64,000 nucleotides of DNA from Marinagarivorans sp. (GCA_028281865.1 JANQJB010000083.1:1-64000); one strand, 5' to 3'. Shown: positions 17,609-27,168, counted from the stretch's first letter. The notes: generated by a model not told the origin, from the sequence alone. Numbers and translations: made by a program.

Positions 17609-18731
17609 ATACCATTCTCTATTGCGTCGAAACCCGAAGATGCACTTCACATCTGTTCTGAGGCCTTATCATTTATTTTAGAAGCTCGCTTTTCTTTCGC
17701 AACGTAAGCCCCAAATTAAATACATTAACCTCAACTCATTCGACTGACTACTTTTTAACCACAACACCACAATTGAGCAAAATTTCACCAGCAGATTCAA
17801 TTGCAGATAATTTAATAATTTTCTAGAACACCCGCGTCGAACTGGTTTTTCCGACACCGATGTCAACTAAACATAATCTACAATCAAAAACTGTACCTAA
17901 ATTAAAAAGGCACCCAACTTAGCTTACAATTACGAGACCCTAGATTATCTAGCAATCGCTGTAAAACAAAAAAAACGCAGCACTGAAAAGACGAAAATGA
18001 AAGCGAGGCCCTATAAAACATAGTGAATTGTGAGCATTTTGCAAGGTTATCAAACCTGCCAGCACCACTCTTATCAGCCCCAACAACATTTTTCCTCGCT
18101 AGAGCTGACCCACCTCTGAATTCGGTATCTCAATGCACTTTTCGTTTCTTACCTATTACCCGAGAGTCACTGAGCTTATTGAATGACGCCACTCCTATTG
18201 GCCGTTTCTGCGACCTTAAAAGCACCGCGTGCAATCAAAACCGGTATTTTAAGTTTCGGGTAAAACGAAGCTCTGCTTAAAACTTATGTCCCGCCTAAAA
18301 CTGTGTCCCGCCTAAAACTGTGTCCCGCCTAAAACTGTGTCCCGCCTAAAACTGTGTCCCGCCTAAAACTATGTCCTGCCTAAAATAAGGGCCTCGGGCT
18401 TTAGCCGACTACTTTTACTAAGCCCTTTCCACCTGTTCGTGCTATCGGCCAGCATCCAGAAACACTATAACTTGCTTCAAAGCCAAGCTGGTCGATTGAA
18501 AAAACCAAAATTTAATTAGCACTACTTGTAAAAAAAACCGGCAATTCTGTGGAGAAACCAATGAATACCTTCGAAGCAATGCTCAAGAAATTGATCTTAA
18601 GTAGATAGCTAAGCAACGATAATATCTACTGAGTTGCCAATATTTAACCACGCAATAGCTGAATATTTTATGAACAACTCGATTAAAAGTTTTAGCTGCC
18701 TACTTATCCTGCCAATAAAAAAACGCGTATC
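17609..18731. other. Gene-poor kilobase containing a 17-bp tandem repeat
   Basis: No gene is supported here. Open frames are short, start without ribosome sites and match nothing I recognise. The notable content is the tandem repeat at 18287-18388. The stretch could be a relic of a lost gene or element, or house an RNA. Confidence 0.5.
18287..18388 (+). repeat. Six tandem copies of a 17-bp unit
   Basis: The unit TGTCCCGCCTAAAACTG occurs at 18287, 18304, 18321, 18338, 18355 and 18372. The first four copies are identical, the fifth differs at its last base and the sixth is degenerate. The length is not a multiple of three and the repeat is not in a supported gene. Confidence 0.93.
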
Positions 18732-21119
18732 TTACCAGAACTCTTTTAATAATCCTGCAATATTTTCAATACTATTACATTTTTTAACATTCCAATTAGC
18801 GGGCATCAAACAAAGATAAGATTGCCGTGCATAACGCTTGTCAACTAGCATGATGACTCCCCTATCAGTCTCTGAACGAATGACCCTTCCTGCAGATTGC
18901 AGAGTTTTAATCCAACCCGGGATTAAGAATGCATAATCGAAGCCGTTGAGTCCGAGCGCTTGATAATATGCTGCCGTTAATTCTTGCTCTTGACCCGGCG
19001 GAGGCATTCCAGTGCCAACGACGATAACGCCGAGTAAAGCATCACCCTTAAAATCTAAGCCCTCACCGAATACACCACCTAAAATCGCAAAACCAATGAT
19101 AGGCTCTTGGGCATTAAAAAAGTGATGTAAAAAGTCAGCTCTTTCTTGGTCATTACTATTCTCTTGTTGAAAACAAACCTTAATAGTCGGGTTTAGCTGC
19201 TGAAAAGTTTGAATCACCTTATCTAGATATCGGTATGAAGGAAGAAAAACCATGTACTTTCCCGGTTTAGCAAGAAACACTGTTTCGACTAATTCTGCAA
19301 TCGATTCCACCGATCCATCGCGCTGCGGTATCCGTGTGTCAATATAGTCAGGCAGCAAAATTAGCTGATTTTCGGTAGGAAACGCAGGGGCGAGCCGCAA
19401 GGTCTTATCAGCTTCAGGTAAGCCCAAAACCTGCTTAAAAAACTGCGGTGGCATCAATGTGGCAGAAAAACCGATCAGCGAACGCGAGTTCCGATAACAA
19501 TTAAGCAAAAACTTGGAAGCATCAAGACAAACAATTTTCAGCGTTTTTTCTTTTTTTTCATCCTCGACTGTATACAAAATGCGATGCGACTCGTCGAATA
19601 AATTTACAGTCACTAAAATTCGGTACAAAGATCTTACCCAATTTTCGTAACCATTAGGCCTGTTCTCCCCCAAGCCTTTCACAAGAGCACCTTCCTGAAC
19701 TTGATTTAGCAGCCCAATTGTTTCTTCTACAATCGTCACTATGTGGTCAGGGAAACGCTCTAGACATTTTGATGAACTGGCTATGGAGTCAAGACTAGCC
19801 ATCAACTTTTTGATAGGGCGTTTTAAAGCTTCAAAAGCGCTTCCGAGCTGAGAGTAGATACTAATAGTTTGTCGGAGCGATAGCGCTGCTGAGTACATAG
19901 ACTTTGCACGCTCAGGAAAATTATGGAGTTCATCAATCAAAAGCACACGCGAGCTTGGATTATTTTCGAATTGAGTCAAGCGGGCGAGCGGATCAAAAAA
20001 ATAGTTTAAATCGCAGATAACAAACGTAGACCAGCGCGCCCAATGAATCGAAAGTGCAAATGGACATAAATGATGTTTATCGGCAATTCGATTTAGCACT
20101 TCGACATTGAGATGGGCCTCAGCCAAACAATCAATACGAGCTGCATGTAACCTGTCGTAAAATCCCACCGTGCGACTGCATTTACCGAACTTAGATTTGC
20201 AGGACGCTGCTAGCAACGGATCGTCAGACAAGCAAACACATGCCCTTTCTTTTGCTTGAATAACAAGATAATCCAGGCAAAGCTTTTGTTCATTTAGCTC
20301 ATCAACAGTATTCAAAGCACTTCGTTGAGCAGAACGTTTTGCTGTCAAATACAAAATTTGTTGAACATGACTCTCACCCAAAGCTTTTATCGCTGGAAAA
20401 ACAGAACTCATTGTTTTTCCAATGCCGGTGGGTGCTTCGATCATTATCGTACGCTTGTCTCGAATGACTTGATAGATCGAGCGAGCCATATCATATTGGC
20501 CTGGGCGATATACGGGATAAGGAAACCGAAGCCTTTGCGCAGAAATTTTAAGAGTTCTATTGCGATTTTCTATCTTGGCTATCCAGCTACAGTAACCTCC
20601 AACAATCCGGTAAAAATAACGCGCAACGCTAAATGCTGAATATAGTGAAGCTACAACATGTGTTGAGTTCGTACGCAAGTCTAAATAACTTACACACAAT
20701 TTAAACCAATCTTCATCCTCCATGGCACCTATTTTTTTTTGATTTAAAAAATATAGCGCTGCGTAAACCTTTACCTGGGCCAAATGCAAAGATTTTCTCG
20801 ATTCCGGAATTAAATCGATAGAATCCATACACGTTTTGATCTCCTCTATCGCAATGGGTCGGTTTTTCTCCTCAAGCAAATCGATTCGTCCAAAAACGCT
20901 AAGTTCAACACCATGCATTACCAACGAATAGTCGATGCTATATTCTGCCTGCCAGCTCGAAGAGCGCTGCTGCTGCACGCGTTTATGGCCTGCAATTCCT
21001 TGATTTGCGCTGGGCGACTGGTAGCGCTCCGTATACAGGTCTCCCGATTGCGCACAAAAAGCAATGAGTTCCCCGACGCTGACGCGCGACTGAATTAAAT
21101 TTCGTTTTATTTTTGTCAA
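18732..21119 (-). CDS. DinG/XPD-type DNA helicase with an N-terminal PD-(D/E)XK nuclease-like domain
   Basis: This 795-residue protein is a superfamily 2 iron-sulfur helicase. Residues 1-130 look like a RecB/Cas4-type nuclease domain: GRID with Asp80, an Glu93-x-Lys95 pair, and Gln115-x-x-x-Tyr119. Walker A is EAPTGIGKT near residue 225. The iron-sulfur insert has four Cys, in ACVC, ASC, GKC and LCPF contexts. The Walker B box reads DELH instead of the usual DEAH. C-terminal motifs include GVFGEGLDF and the QSAGRVIRSETDRG box VI. It lies 145 bases downstream of the FAN1-type nuclease gene on the same strand. Nuclease-helicase neighbours of this kind suggest repair of interstrand crosslinks or branched DNA; the role is inferred. 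Confidence 0.9.
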   Translation of the reverse strand: MTKIKRNLIQSRVSVGELIAFCAQSGDLYTERYQSPSANQGIAGHKRVQQQRSSSWQAEYSIDYSLVMHGVELSVFGRIDLLEEKNRPIAIEEIKTCMDSIDLIPESRKSLHLAQVKVYAALYFLNQKKIGAMEDEDWFKLCVSYLDLRTNSTHVVASLYSAFSVARYFYRIVGGYCSWIAKIENRNRTLKISAQRLRFPYPVYRPGQYDMARSIYQVIRDKRTIMIEAPTGIGKTMSSVFPAIKALGESHVQQILYLTAKRSAQRSALNTVDELNEQKLCLDYLVIQAKERACVCLSDDPLLAASCKSKFGKCSRTVGFYDRLHAARIDCLAEAHLNVEVLNRIADKHHLCPFALSIHWARWSTFVICDLNYFFDPLARLTQFENNPSSRVLLIDELHNFPERAKSMYSAALSLRQTISIYSQLGSAFEALKRPIKKLMASLDSIASSSKCLERFPDHIVTIVEETIGLLNQVQEGALVKGLGENRPNGYENWVRSLYRILVTVNLFDESHRILYTVEDEKKEKTLKIVCLDASKFLLNCYRNSRSLIGFSATLMPPQFFKQVLGLPEADKTLRLAPAFPTENQLILLPDYIDTRIPQRDGSVESIAELVETVFLAKPGKYMVFLPSYRYLDKVIQTFQQLNPTIKVCFQQENSNDQERADFLHHFFNAQEPIIGFAILGGVFGEGLDFKGDALLGVIVVGTGMPPPGQEQELTAAYYQALGLNGFDYAFLIPGWIKTLQSAGRVIRSETDRGVIMLVDKRYARQSYLCLMPANWNVKKCNSIENIAGLLKEFW

Positions 21120-21264
21120 CCCGTAAAACCGATCTTCAAAATTATTCTACTGACCGGCAATAATAATTGCCGATTTAATATGTGAAGTACAAATACAACG
21201 CCATTACCAGAATGAAAATGCAAACCTCTAAAATAGATAGCGTGATATAAGTTAAAGAAAAAAG

Positions 21265-22908
21265 CTAACACCACTCGACCCAAGTAACGCGATGAGGTAT
21301 ATCATGCTCGGCAAAATACCGCATCCAACGCTGTTGGTTAGCTTGCACGCGGTCTCCAGGCCCCTTCACTTCAATAAGCTCATATCCTCCGCGAGACGGA
21401 AAAAATATTAAGTCAGGCATGCCAGATCGATTCTCTCGAATATCCGACCACAAACGGGTGAATATTGCACACCAATGGGCTGCCGGAATTCTCTCAACGG
21501 CAAGCTTAATAAGCGGCTGATCAACAAGATCCCAAGAAATAAAAGCGTTGCTAATTTTATATTTCTGTTCGTATGTCGCAAATAGTTCAGCAGTGTTTAG
21601 CCCTTGCGCATCGAGACGTCGCCATTTTTCAGTCCAAAGAAGTTGACGTTTTTTAGAAAATTTATTCTCGTAAAGATCGTGTGGCCGTGACTGAAATGGG
21701 TGGCTAAAAGCTCCCTGTACGGGCAAAAAGATTACATCCCAAAAATAAAGGCCCAATACCGTTAAAAACAAATGGTTTTCAACGTAATGACAACTACCAT
21801 CGCGCAGATAAAAATCCGCTACAGCTTGCTCCACATTGAGTTCCGATTTTTCTATAATCAATTTAGTTTCAGGCGGGAAATAGCTTGGAGGTGTGTGCCA
21901 CTCGCAATTTAATTTTTTTGCGACGCGCAGCCCAAAGCCTCGCGCAAAATCTAGTTCGACCTCATAAGTCGAACTAGATTTTATCTGTTCACAGATAGAC
22001 AGCGCTTTTTCATATTTCTGCAGAGAAAAGAATATACGAGCTTTTCTTTCCATCGCGCCAACCAATTCACAGTCATTATATATCTTGAGAGCCTGATCAA
22101 GAAAGTCTGTGCGTTCAAGCTGTCTAGCAAGTTTAAATTGGTAGCGATGAATACGACGCGCCAAAGCCTCATCACCGACCAAGCATGACAGATTATCCGA
22201 TAGCGAGATTATTTCGTCATGCTCATAATCTTTTAGTGAATCTATATTTTCGATCAATCGATAGTAATGTAAATATGAATCTAAAACGGCGCGCGATTTA
22301 AAATAACGACTACCCTGATCAATTTTGTAACTCTCATATTGCAATACACCTAAGTCGCGCAAAACAAATTCGGTTAAATCTTGATGAGCATGTGTAAAAT
22401 AGAGTAACGAAAAAACATTAAAATATTCGCTATCCTTGATTTGAACGATATCATCATTTAGAGTCATTAATAATTCGTCACCGATATCTAACAAGGCGTT
22501 ATCCAGATCCTTGCGTGATAATCGAGCGAGTTCATTATTTTCCTGCACAATATCGCTGCGCGCCAAGCACTCAAGCCATTCATGCTTATTAAATAAAGGC
22601 AACGCATCAACAAGCGTCAAGGGAGGGTCGATTATTATAAAACTAGCCATTTGTAACTGCTTACAGGCACTTTCAATGCAACAAATTTCACGATACCGAA
22701 GCTTCGATATACGAAAGATATTACCTTTACGCATTAACATACGCACATATAAATATTGCGCATCAAGAGGAAGTTGACAAAATCGGGAGTAATATTCTCT
22801 TTCGTCATCTTTTAAGATGTCGAAGTATTGCTGGTACACAAACTGTACCAGTTCAAGAAAATTTTTGAGATAGTAGCCTTCGGGTAAATCTTTAGGGGCT
22901 GTTAACAC
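21265..22908 (-). CDS. FAN1-type VRR-NUC structure-specific nuclease
   Basis: The C-terminal VRR-NUC domain has Asp499 in GMPDLIFF and the catalytic pair Glu513-Val-Lys515 followed by GPGDR and Gln, the exact signature of the family. The N-terminal 450 residues are helical and match the SAP/TPR-like architecture of bacterial FAN1 (for example in Pseudomonas), including the YYLKNFLELVQFV start and WTEKWRRLDAQGL. FAN1 cuts 5' flaps and crosslinked DNA. The protein starts at GTG 22908, since no in-frame ATG fits; it begins only 7 bases after the qmcA stop, suggesting one transcript with nfeD and qmcA upstream and the helicase downstream. Length (547) is normal for bacterial members. Confidence 0.93.
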   Translation of the reverse strand: MLTAPKDLPEGYYLKNFLELVQFVYQQYFDILKDDEREYYSRFCQLPLDAQYLYVRMLMRKGNIFRISKLRYREICCIESACKQLQMASFIIIDPPLTLVDALPLFNKHEWLECLARSDIVQENNELARLSRKDLDNALLDIGDELLMTLNDDIVQIKDSEYFNVFSLLYFTHAHQDLTEFVLRDLGVLQYESYKIDQGSRYFKSRAVLDSYLHYYRLIENIDSLKDYEHDEIISLSDNLSCLVGDEALARRIHRYQFKLARQLERTDFLDQALKIYNDCELVGAMERKARIFFSLQKYEKALSICEQIKSSSTYEVELDFARGFGLRVAKKLNCEWHTPPSYFPPETKLIIEKSELNVEQAVADFYLRDGSCHYVENHLFLTVLGLYFWDVIFLPVQGAFSHPFQSRPHDLYENKFSKKRQLLWTEKWRRLDAQGLNTAELFATYEQKYKISNAFISWDLVDQPLIKLAVERIPAAHWCAIFTRLWSDIRENRSGMPDLIFFPSRGGYELIEVKGPGDRVQANQQRWMRYFAEHDIPHRVTWVEWC

Positions 22909-22915
22909 TCATGAC

Positions 22916-23764
22916 TCATTTATTAATCATTCCCTTTATCGCAGCAGGAATATCAGCCGGCAATACGATGGATTTGCTATTGTTAGATTGGGAAAGTTCT
23001 TGCAGTGCGCCAATATATTTTTCCCCTAACAGATATACAACGGGCATTTCTTCACCAGAAATAGCTTCACTTACCATAGAAATAGCCTTTTGACTTGCCT
23101 GTGCCAACACTACCTGAGCCTCGGCATCACGCCTCGACGCTTCAAGGCGGCCATCTGCTTCAAGAATTTGCGCTTCTTTTTCACCCTCGGCACGTGTAAC
23201 GGTTGCACGACGAGCACGCTCGGCGGCAGCTTGTTCCTCCATTGCCTGCTGCATGGTTCCGGACGGATTAATATCTTGTATTTCGACTGTTTTTAACGTT
23301 ATGCCCCAATCGGCAATATCATCCGAAATTAAATTCTTCAACTTAGATTTTATTAAATCGCGTGACGATAATGCGTCATCTAAATCCATTTCTCCAACAA
23401 TTGATCGCAAAGTAGTTTGCACTAACGTTTGAATTGCCACACGATAGTTCTCAACACCGTAAACCGCTTTTTCAGGCGAAACTATATTGATATATGCAAC
23501 AGCATTAGCAACAATCACTGCGTTGTCCTTGGTAATCACCTCTTGAGAGGGAATATCGAGTACAATATCTTTTGTTGTTACTTTATAGGCAATATCATCA
23601 ATAAAAGGAATCACAAAATTTAAACCGGGTTTTAAAGTAGTGTGGTACTTGCCTAACCGTTGCACCACCCATTTATAACCTTGCGGCACTTGCTTGACCG
23701 CTTTTGCGATTGTAATCAGCGCTAAGATAAAAATGGCAATCGCAATATATGCACCAGCGCTCAT
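22916..23764 (-). CDS. qmcA: SPFH/Band 7 (stomatin-like) membrane protein
   Basis: QmcA-type proteins are inner-membrane scaffolds thought to organise membrane microdomains and modulate FtsH-type proteolysis. The 282-residue product has one N-terminal membrane helix (about residues 4-24), then the SPFH domain with the typical VPQGYKWVVQRLGKYHTTLKPG segment, VTTKDIVLDIPSQEVITKDNA, and a C-terminal coiled coil (AAAERARRATVTRAEGEKEAQ). Ribosome site GGAGAAA precedes the ATG at 23764. The NfeD-family gene is 30 bases upstream, a partnership conserved across bacteria, where NfeD's OB-fold binds the stomatin-like partner. Confidence 0.94.
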   Translation of the reverse strand: MSAGAYIAIAIFILALITIAKAVKQVPQGYKWVVQRLGKYHTTLKPGLNFVIPFIDDIAYKVTTKDIVLDIPSQEVITKDNAVIVANAVAYINIVSPEKAVYGVENYRVAIQTLVQTTLRSIVGEMDLDDALSSRDLIKSKLKNLISDDIADWGITLKTVEIQDINPSGTMQQAMEEQAAAERARRATVTRAEGEKEAQILEADGRLEASRRDAEAQVVLAQASQKAISMVSEAISGEEMPVVYLLGEKYIGALQELSQSNNSKSIVLPADIPAAIKGMINK

Positions 23765-23794
23765 AATTTTCTCCTATTAATTCAGATTAAAGAT

Positions 23795-24253
23795 TTAGGT
23801 ATTTTTTTCTACAATCAAGCTATTCCCAGAAACATCAGTTACACGTACACGATCGCCGATGTTAATTTCATCGTGAGTAGCAATAAACTGCCACTCATCA
23901 GATCCGAGCACTGGTGCGGGAAAACGCAATGTTCCTCGACGCCCTTCGGCCGGTACGGATAGAACCTGACCCACCTCCCCTAAAATAGCTTCTCTCGAAA
24001 GCCCCGCCTTTGTTTTGTCAATTGAAAGCGGCTTAAAATACTTAAACCAAGCCCAGGTTAAAAGGCAAGACAAAATTGTCCATAGTACCAATTGGTAAGT
24101 GATGGCAAACGTAGGAAAAATAAGTAATGTGATACCAACGATTACAGCACCAACACCAAACCAAAGTGCGGTGAAACTGGGAAGGAAAATTTCCAATACA
24201 ATCAAAGCAATACCTAGCACTATCCAGTGCCAATACAAAATCTCAAAGGCCAT
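23795..24253 (-). CDS. Short NfeD-family membrane protein
   Basis: The 152-residue protein has an N-terminal helix (WHWIVLGIALIVLEIFLPSFTALWFG), two further helices to about residue 70, and a C-terminal OB-fold domain (about 85-150) containing VGQVLSVPAEGRRGTLRFPAPVLGSDEW and GDRVRVTDVSGNSLIVE. This is the short NfeD form (YbbJ-like in E. coli), lacking the ClpP-like protease domain. It precedes qmcA by 30 bases and probably works with it. The ATG at 24253 has the ribosome site GGAGAG. It heads the minus-strand run that continues through the nuclease and helicase genes. Confidence 0.92.
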   Translation of the reverse strand: MAFEILYWHWIVLGIALIVLEIFLPSFTALWFGVGAVIVGITLLIFPTFAITYQLVLWTILSCLLTWAWFKYFKPLSIDKTKAGLSREAILGEVGQVLSVPAEGRRGTLRFPAPVLGSDEWQFIATHDEINIGDRVRVTDVSGNSLIVEKNT

Positions 24254-24398
24254 TTGGTCTCTCCTTTTTGCGAAACTCTTCTACTATAATCTAAGCCGCT
24301 CGTTTAAGCTATACGCTATTTTTAAACACTCGGCTTATTTGTTAATTAGGCTGGTATAATCTTCGCTGATTTAAATCTCTACCCTCAGGTATAGCAAT

Positions 24399-25064
24399 AT
24401 GACACAAAACGTTGTAATTACAGGCGCTAATCGCGGAATCGGTTTGGCTTTAACACAAGCCTATTTGCAAGCGGGTTTTCGAGTATATGCACTTTGTCGC
24501 TCGACCTCCGATGCCTTAGAGGAATCAAATGCTGAAGTAATCGAAAACATTGACCTGGAGAAACCAAATGTCGCTGCGCAAATAAAATCGCGATTCTCCA
24601 ATGTAGAAATCGACTTACTGATTAATAATGCAGGAATTTTGCGTGATGAAGTATTGGGCACAATTGATTACGAATCCATCCAGCAACAATTCTGGGTCAA
24701 TAGTGTAGCGCCACTAATAGTGACCGAAGCTCTGCTCAACAATTTAGGCAACGGCTCAAAAATAGCTTTTATCACTAGCCGGATGGGGTCGATTGCAGAC
24801 AATAGTTCTGGCGGTCGATATGGTTATCGTATGTCCAAGGCTGCTCTGAACGCGGCTGCCATGTCATTAAGCCGGGATTTAAGCGCACGCAATGTAGCTG
24901 TCGCAATCTTGCATCCAGGCTATGTGCAAACCGATATGGTTGGCGGACGTGGCGATATTACTGCAGAGGTTTGCGCAACGCGCTTAAAGCAAAGAATTGA
25001 TGCTCTGAACATTAATAACAGTGGCACGTTTTGGCATTCAAATGGCGATATCTTGCCCTGGTAG
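24399..25064 (+). CDS. Short-chain dehydrogenase/reductase
   Basis: This is an NAD(P)-dependent oxidoreductase of the classical SDR family, of unknown substrate. The Rossmann-fold cofactor motif TGANRGIG lies at about residues 8-15, LLINNAG near 75, the catalytic Ser in AFITSRMGS, and the Tyr-x-x-x-Lys pair in YGYRMSKAALN. The C-terminal HPGYVQTDMVG is also typical. At 221 residues it is slightly short, like the C-factor/sniffer group. The start ATG follows CCTCAGGTATAG. It is transcribed alone and ends at a bidirectional hairpin terminator shared with the glutaredoxin gene. Confidence 0.92.
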   Translation: MTQNVVITGANRGIGLALTQAYLQAGFRVYALCRSTSDALEESNAEVIENIDLEKPNVAAQIKSRFSNVEIDLLINNAGILRDEVLGTIDYESIQQQFWVNSVAPLIVTEALLNNLGNGSKIAFITSRMGSIADNSSGGRYGYRMSKAALNAAAMSLSRDLSARNVAVAILHPGYVQTDMVGGRGDITAEVCATRLKQRIDALNINNSGTFWHSNGDILPW

Positions 25065-25079
25065 TGCTTCTCAAAAATA

Positions 25080-25121
25080 AATAAGCTTATCAAGCACTTT
25101 AACGGGCTTGATAAGCTTATT
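25080..25121. terminator. Bidirectional hairpin terminator
   Basis: A 16-bp perfect stem (25080-25095 with 25106-25121) and a ten-base loop lie between the convergent SDR and glutaredoxin genes. The outer stem is A/T-rich on both sides. Confidence 0.8.
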
Positions 25122-25131
25122 CTGTTACAAG

Positions 25132-25374
25132 TCATGCGCTTTGTTTAAAAAATAAATCGCGCAGTTCAACAAACCCTCCAATATGTTTATCATCGAAAAA
25201 TATTTGTGGAACAGTTCGTCTTTGACTTTTCTCAATCATCTTTTGCAGTTGTGTGCTGTCTTGACCGACATCAATTTCTTCAAAAGACAAACGCTTGTTC
25301 GCAAGTAGCGATTTAGCGGCTACACAGTAAGGGCAGTTGTTCTTGGAATACACTACAATTTTTTCTGGTTTCAT
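25132..25374 (-). CDS. Glutaredoxin (GrxC-like)
   Basis: The product is a dithiol glutaredoxin of about 80 residues with the active-site CPYC motif in YSKNNCPYCVAAKSLL, a cis-Pro in RRTVPQIFF, and GGFVELRDL near the end. It reduces disulfides and glutathione mixed disulfides. ATG 25374 is chosen because GAGGAAAC lies 5-9 bases upstream; ATG 25398 would add eight basic residues not typical for the family. The AhpD-like gene ends only 30 bases upstream in the same direction, so the two form a small redox operon opposite the AraC regulator. Confidence 0.93.
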   Translation of the reverse strand: MKPEKIVVYSKNNCPYCVAAKSLLANKRLSFEEIDVGQDSTQLQKMIEKSQRRTVPQIFFDDKHIGGFVELRDLFFKQSA

Positions 25375-25404
25375 TTTAAGTTTCCTCTTATCAGTCATTT
25401 TTAT

Positions 25405-25962
25405 TTAGCTCGACTTCGTCCAACTCTCTGAAGCGAATTCGGCGTTAGTTTGTGTTTCAGTCATATGATTGGTGTAGTTGCTTAACGTTTTCAAGCTTAC
25501 ACCTAAAATGACTTCCAGCGCTTGTTGGCGGTTGTAACCAGCAGCCAGAAAATTTTCAACCGGCTGCCCATTGACCCATCCACGTTGCTGTACTACTTCG
25601 CGCGTAAATTTAGCGAGAGACTCCAGTTTCTCATCATCAATTTCGTCTTCATTACGAATGGCCGCAACAATATGCTCGTGAACGCCCACCATTTTTTTGG
25701 CGATAACAGAATGCGCTGCCACGCAAAACTCACAACCATTTTCCACACTAGCAACGAGTAACACGACTTGTTGTTCGGTTGGAGACAAACTCGTTTTGGA
25801 AAAACGATCGGAAATGGCGCCGTAGGCCTCTAATGCAATAGGTGACTCGGCAAGGCTGCCATATAAGTTCGGAACAAAACCTAAGTTTTTTTGTGCTTTC
25901 TCAAGAAAACCTTTAGAGCCTTCCGGCGCAGAATCAATAGTATGATTTGTAAATAAAGGCAT
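25405..25962 (-). CDS. AhpD-like carboxymuconolactone decarboxylase family protein
   Basis: The 185-residue protein is an alkylhydroperoxidase AhpD-fold member. It carries the characteristic Glu-Asn-Gly-Cys-Glu-Phe-Cys motif followed by VAAHSVIAKK, giving the CxxC and His of the proton-relay active site. Such proteins act as thiol peroxidases. The strong ribosome site TAGGAGGT precedes ATG 25962. Its operon mate is a glutaredoxin, which could supply the reducing power (inferred). The divergent AraC-family gene starts about 130 bases away and is the probable regulator. Confidence 0.92.
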   Translation of the reverse strand: MPLFTNHTIDSAPEGSKGFLEKAQKNLGFVPNLYGSLAESPIALEAYGAISDRFSKTSLSPTEQQVVLLVASVENGCEFCVAAHSVIAKKMVGVHEHIVAAIRNEDEIDDEKLESLAKFTREVVQQRGWVNGQPVENFLAAGYNRQQALEVILGVSLKTLSNYTNHMTETQTNAEFASESWTKSS

Positions 25963-26090
25963 TTCTAACCTCCTAGCTTTTTACTCACTTAAAGTTGAAT
26001 GATCAAATTTTGCTGTGAAGCTTTATCTCAGCAATGGTGATACTATAACGCGCGATTTATAGACTTTCAGTGCCTGTAAGTACACCAGTT

Positions 26091-27014
26091 ATGCCCGATC
26101 GTCCAGACATTTACCTAGACAACCCAGATGCCTTGAGTTCAGTGCTTACTCAGCTACGACTCGCGGCTGAGATCTATGTCGACGGGAATTTTTGCGGTAA
26201 CTGGGCTGTCGACAATTCAGGTATTCGACAGATGCCCTTTCATCTTATTCGCAACGGCCATGCTTGGTTACATATGGACAACCAAACACCAATGCCGCTG
26301 CCTACTGGCTCGCTCGTTATTTTTCCCCAGGACCACCGACATATTGTTTCAAGTTCAGAGCAAGCGCCTGACCCCACTATCATTAACGCAGGGTTTGCAC
26401 CAGATGCTCAACCCATTACAACGATGGTTTGTGGCTTTTTTGAATTTGCCAGTCGCGCCGCTTGGCCGCTTCTGGATTCTCTTCCTGCAGTGATAAAAAT
26501 AGATTTGCAAGACGCACAAACACCGCAAGCACTAAAAGCTCTTTTCGACATACTGGTAAACGAACTCAACGAGGAGGCCCCCGGGTTTTATACAGCTATT
26601 AACCAGATTTCACTGCTGCTTTTTATTCATATCATACGCGAGCAAATTCGGAGCAATACTATTAACAAAGGGCTTATTGCGGCGATTTTCGATAAGAATA
26701 TTGGCAAGGCCCTTAATGTTATACACAATCAGCCTGAAAAAAATTGGACTTTAGCCTCGCTCGCTGATCAAGCAGCCATGAGCCGTTCCAGCTTTGCACA
26801 GCGCTTCCATGAGTTAACCGGTACACCTGCGATTAGTTATTTGGGCGCCTGGCGCATGCAAATTGCGACAAAACTTTTGGAAACCAGCACCTACTCAATT
26901 CAAGAGATAGCAGAACGCTCGGGTTATGAGTCTGAAGCTGCTTTTCGTAAAGCATTCAAAAAAATTACCCGCGTAACACCCGGCGAAATAAGAAAAAAAA
27001 GCAATAAAAATTAA
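26091..27014 (+). CDS. AraC-family transcriptional regulator with N-terminal cupin domain
   Basis: The protein has an N-terminal cupin-type sensing domain (about residues 15-190, with HLIRNGHAWLHMD and the LPTGSLVIFPQDHRHIV metal-cupin-like segment) and two helix-turn-helix units at the C-terminus: WTLASLADQAAMSRSSFAQRF and YSIQEIAERSGYESEAAFRKAFK. ATG 26091 is preferred; GTG at 26070 would add seven residues, and neither has a good ribosome site. AraC-cupin regulators beside AhpD/redox operons commonly control them, so the glutaredoxin/AhpD-like pair is the likely target. The ligand is unknown. Confidence 0.93.
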   Translation: MPDRPDIYLDNPDALSSVLTQLRLAAEIYVDGNFCGNWAVDNSGIRQMPFHLIRNGHAWLHMDNQTPMPLPTGSLVIFPQDHRHIVSSSEQAPDPTIINAGFAPDAQPITTMVCGFFEFASRAAWPLLDSLPAVIKIDLQDAQTPQALKALFDILVNELNEEAPGFYTAINQISLLLFIHIIREQIRSNTINKGLIAAIFDKNIGKALNVIHNQPEKNWTLASLADQAAMSRSSFAQRFHELTGTPAISYLGAWRMQIATKLLETSTYSIQEIAERSGYESEAAFRKAFKKITRVTPGEIRKKSNKN

Positions 27015-27168
27015 TCGCAATATTTTCTTTTCACATAACTCATCGCGAATATCAGAGATAGCTATTGCTTCACTAGCAAGCTTGCGCGTTTTAGCTAAAA
27101 TTTAGTTATTACTTCTTATTCATGTACTACTGTCAAATCAAATTATTGCTGACAAGCAGGAGCAATTT

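Noticed and set aside
17678-17866. 62-codon minus-strand frame in the gene-poor region
   Set aside because: No ribosome site and low-complexity composition; not distinguishable from chance.
18023-18280. 85-codon frame just before the 17-bp repeats
   Set aside because: No ribosome site, no family resemblance, and it ends at the repeat array.
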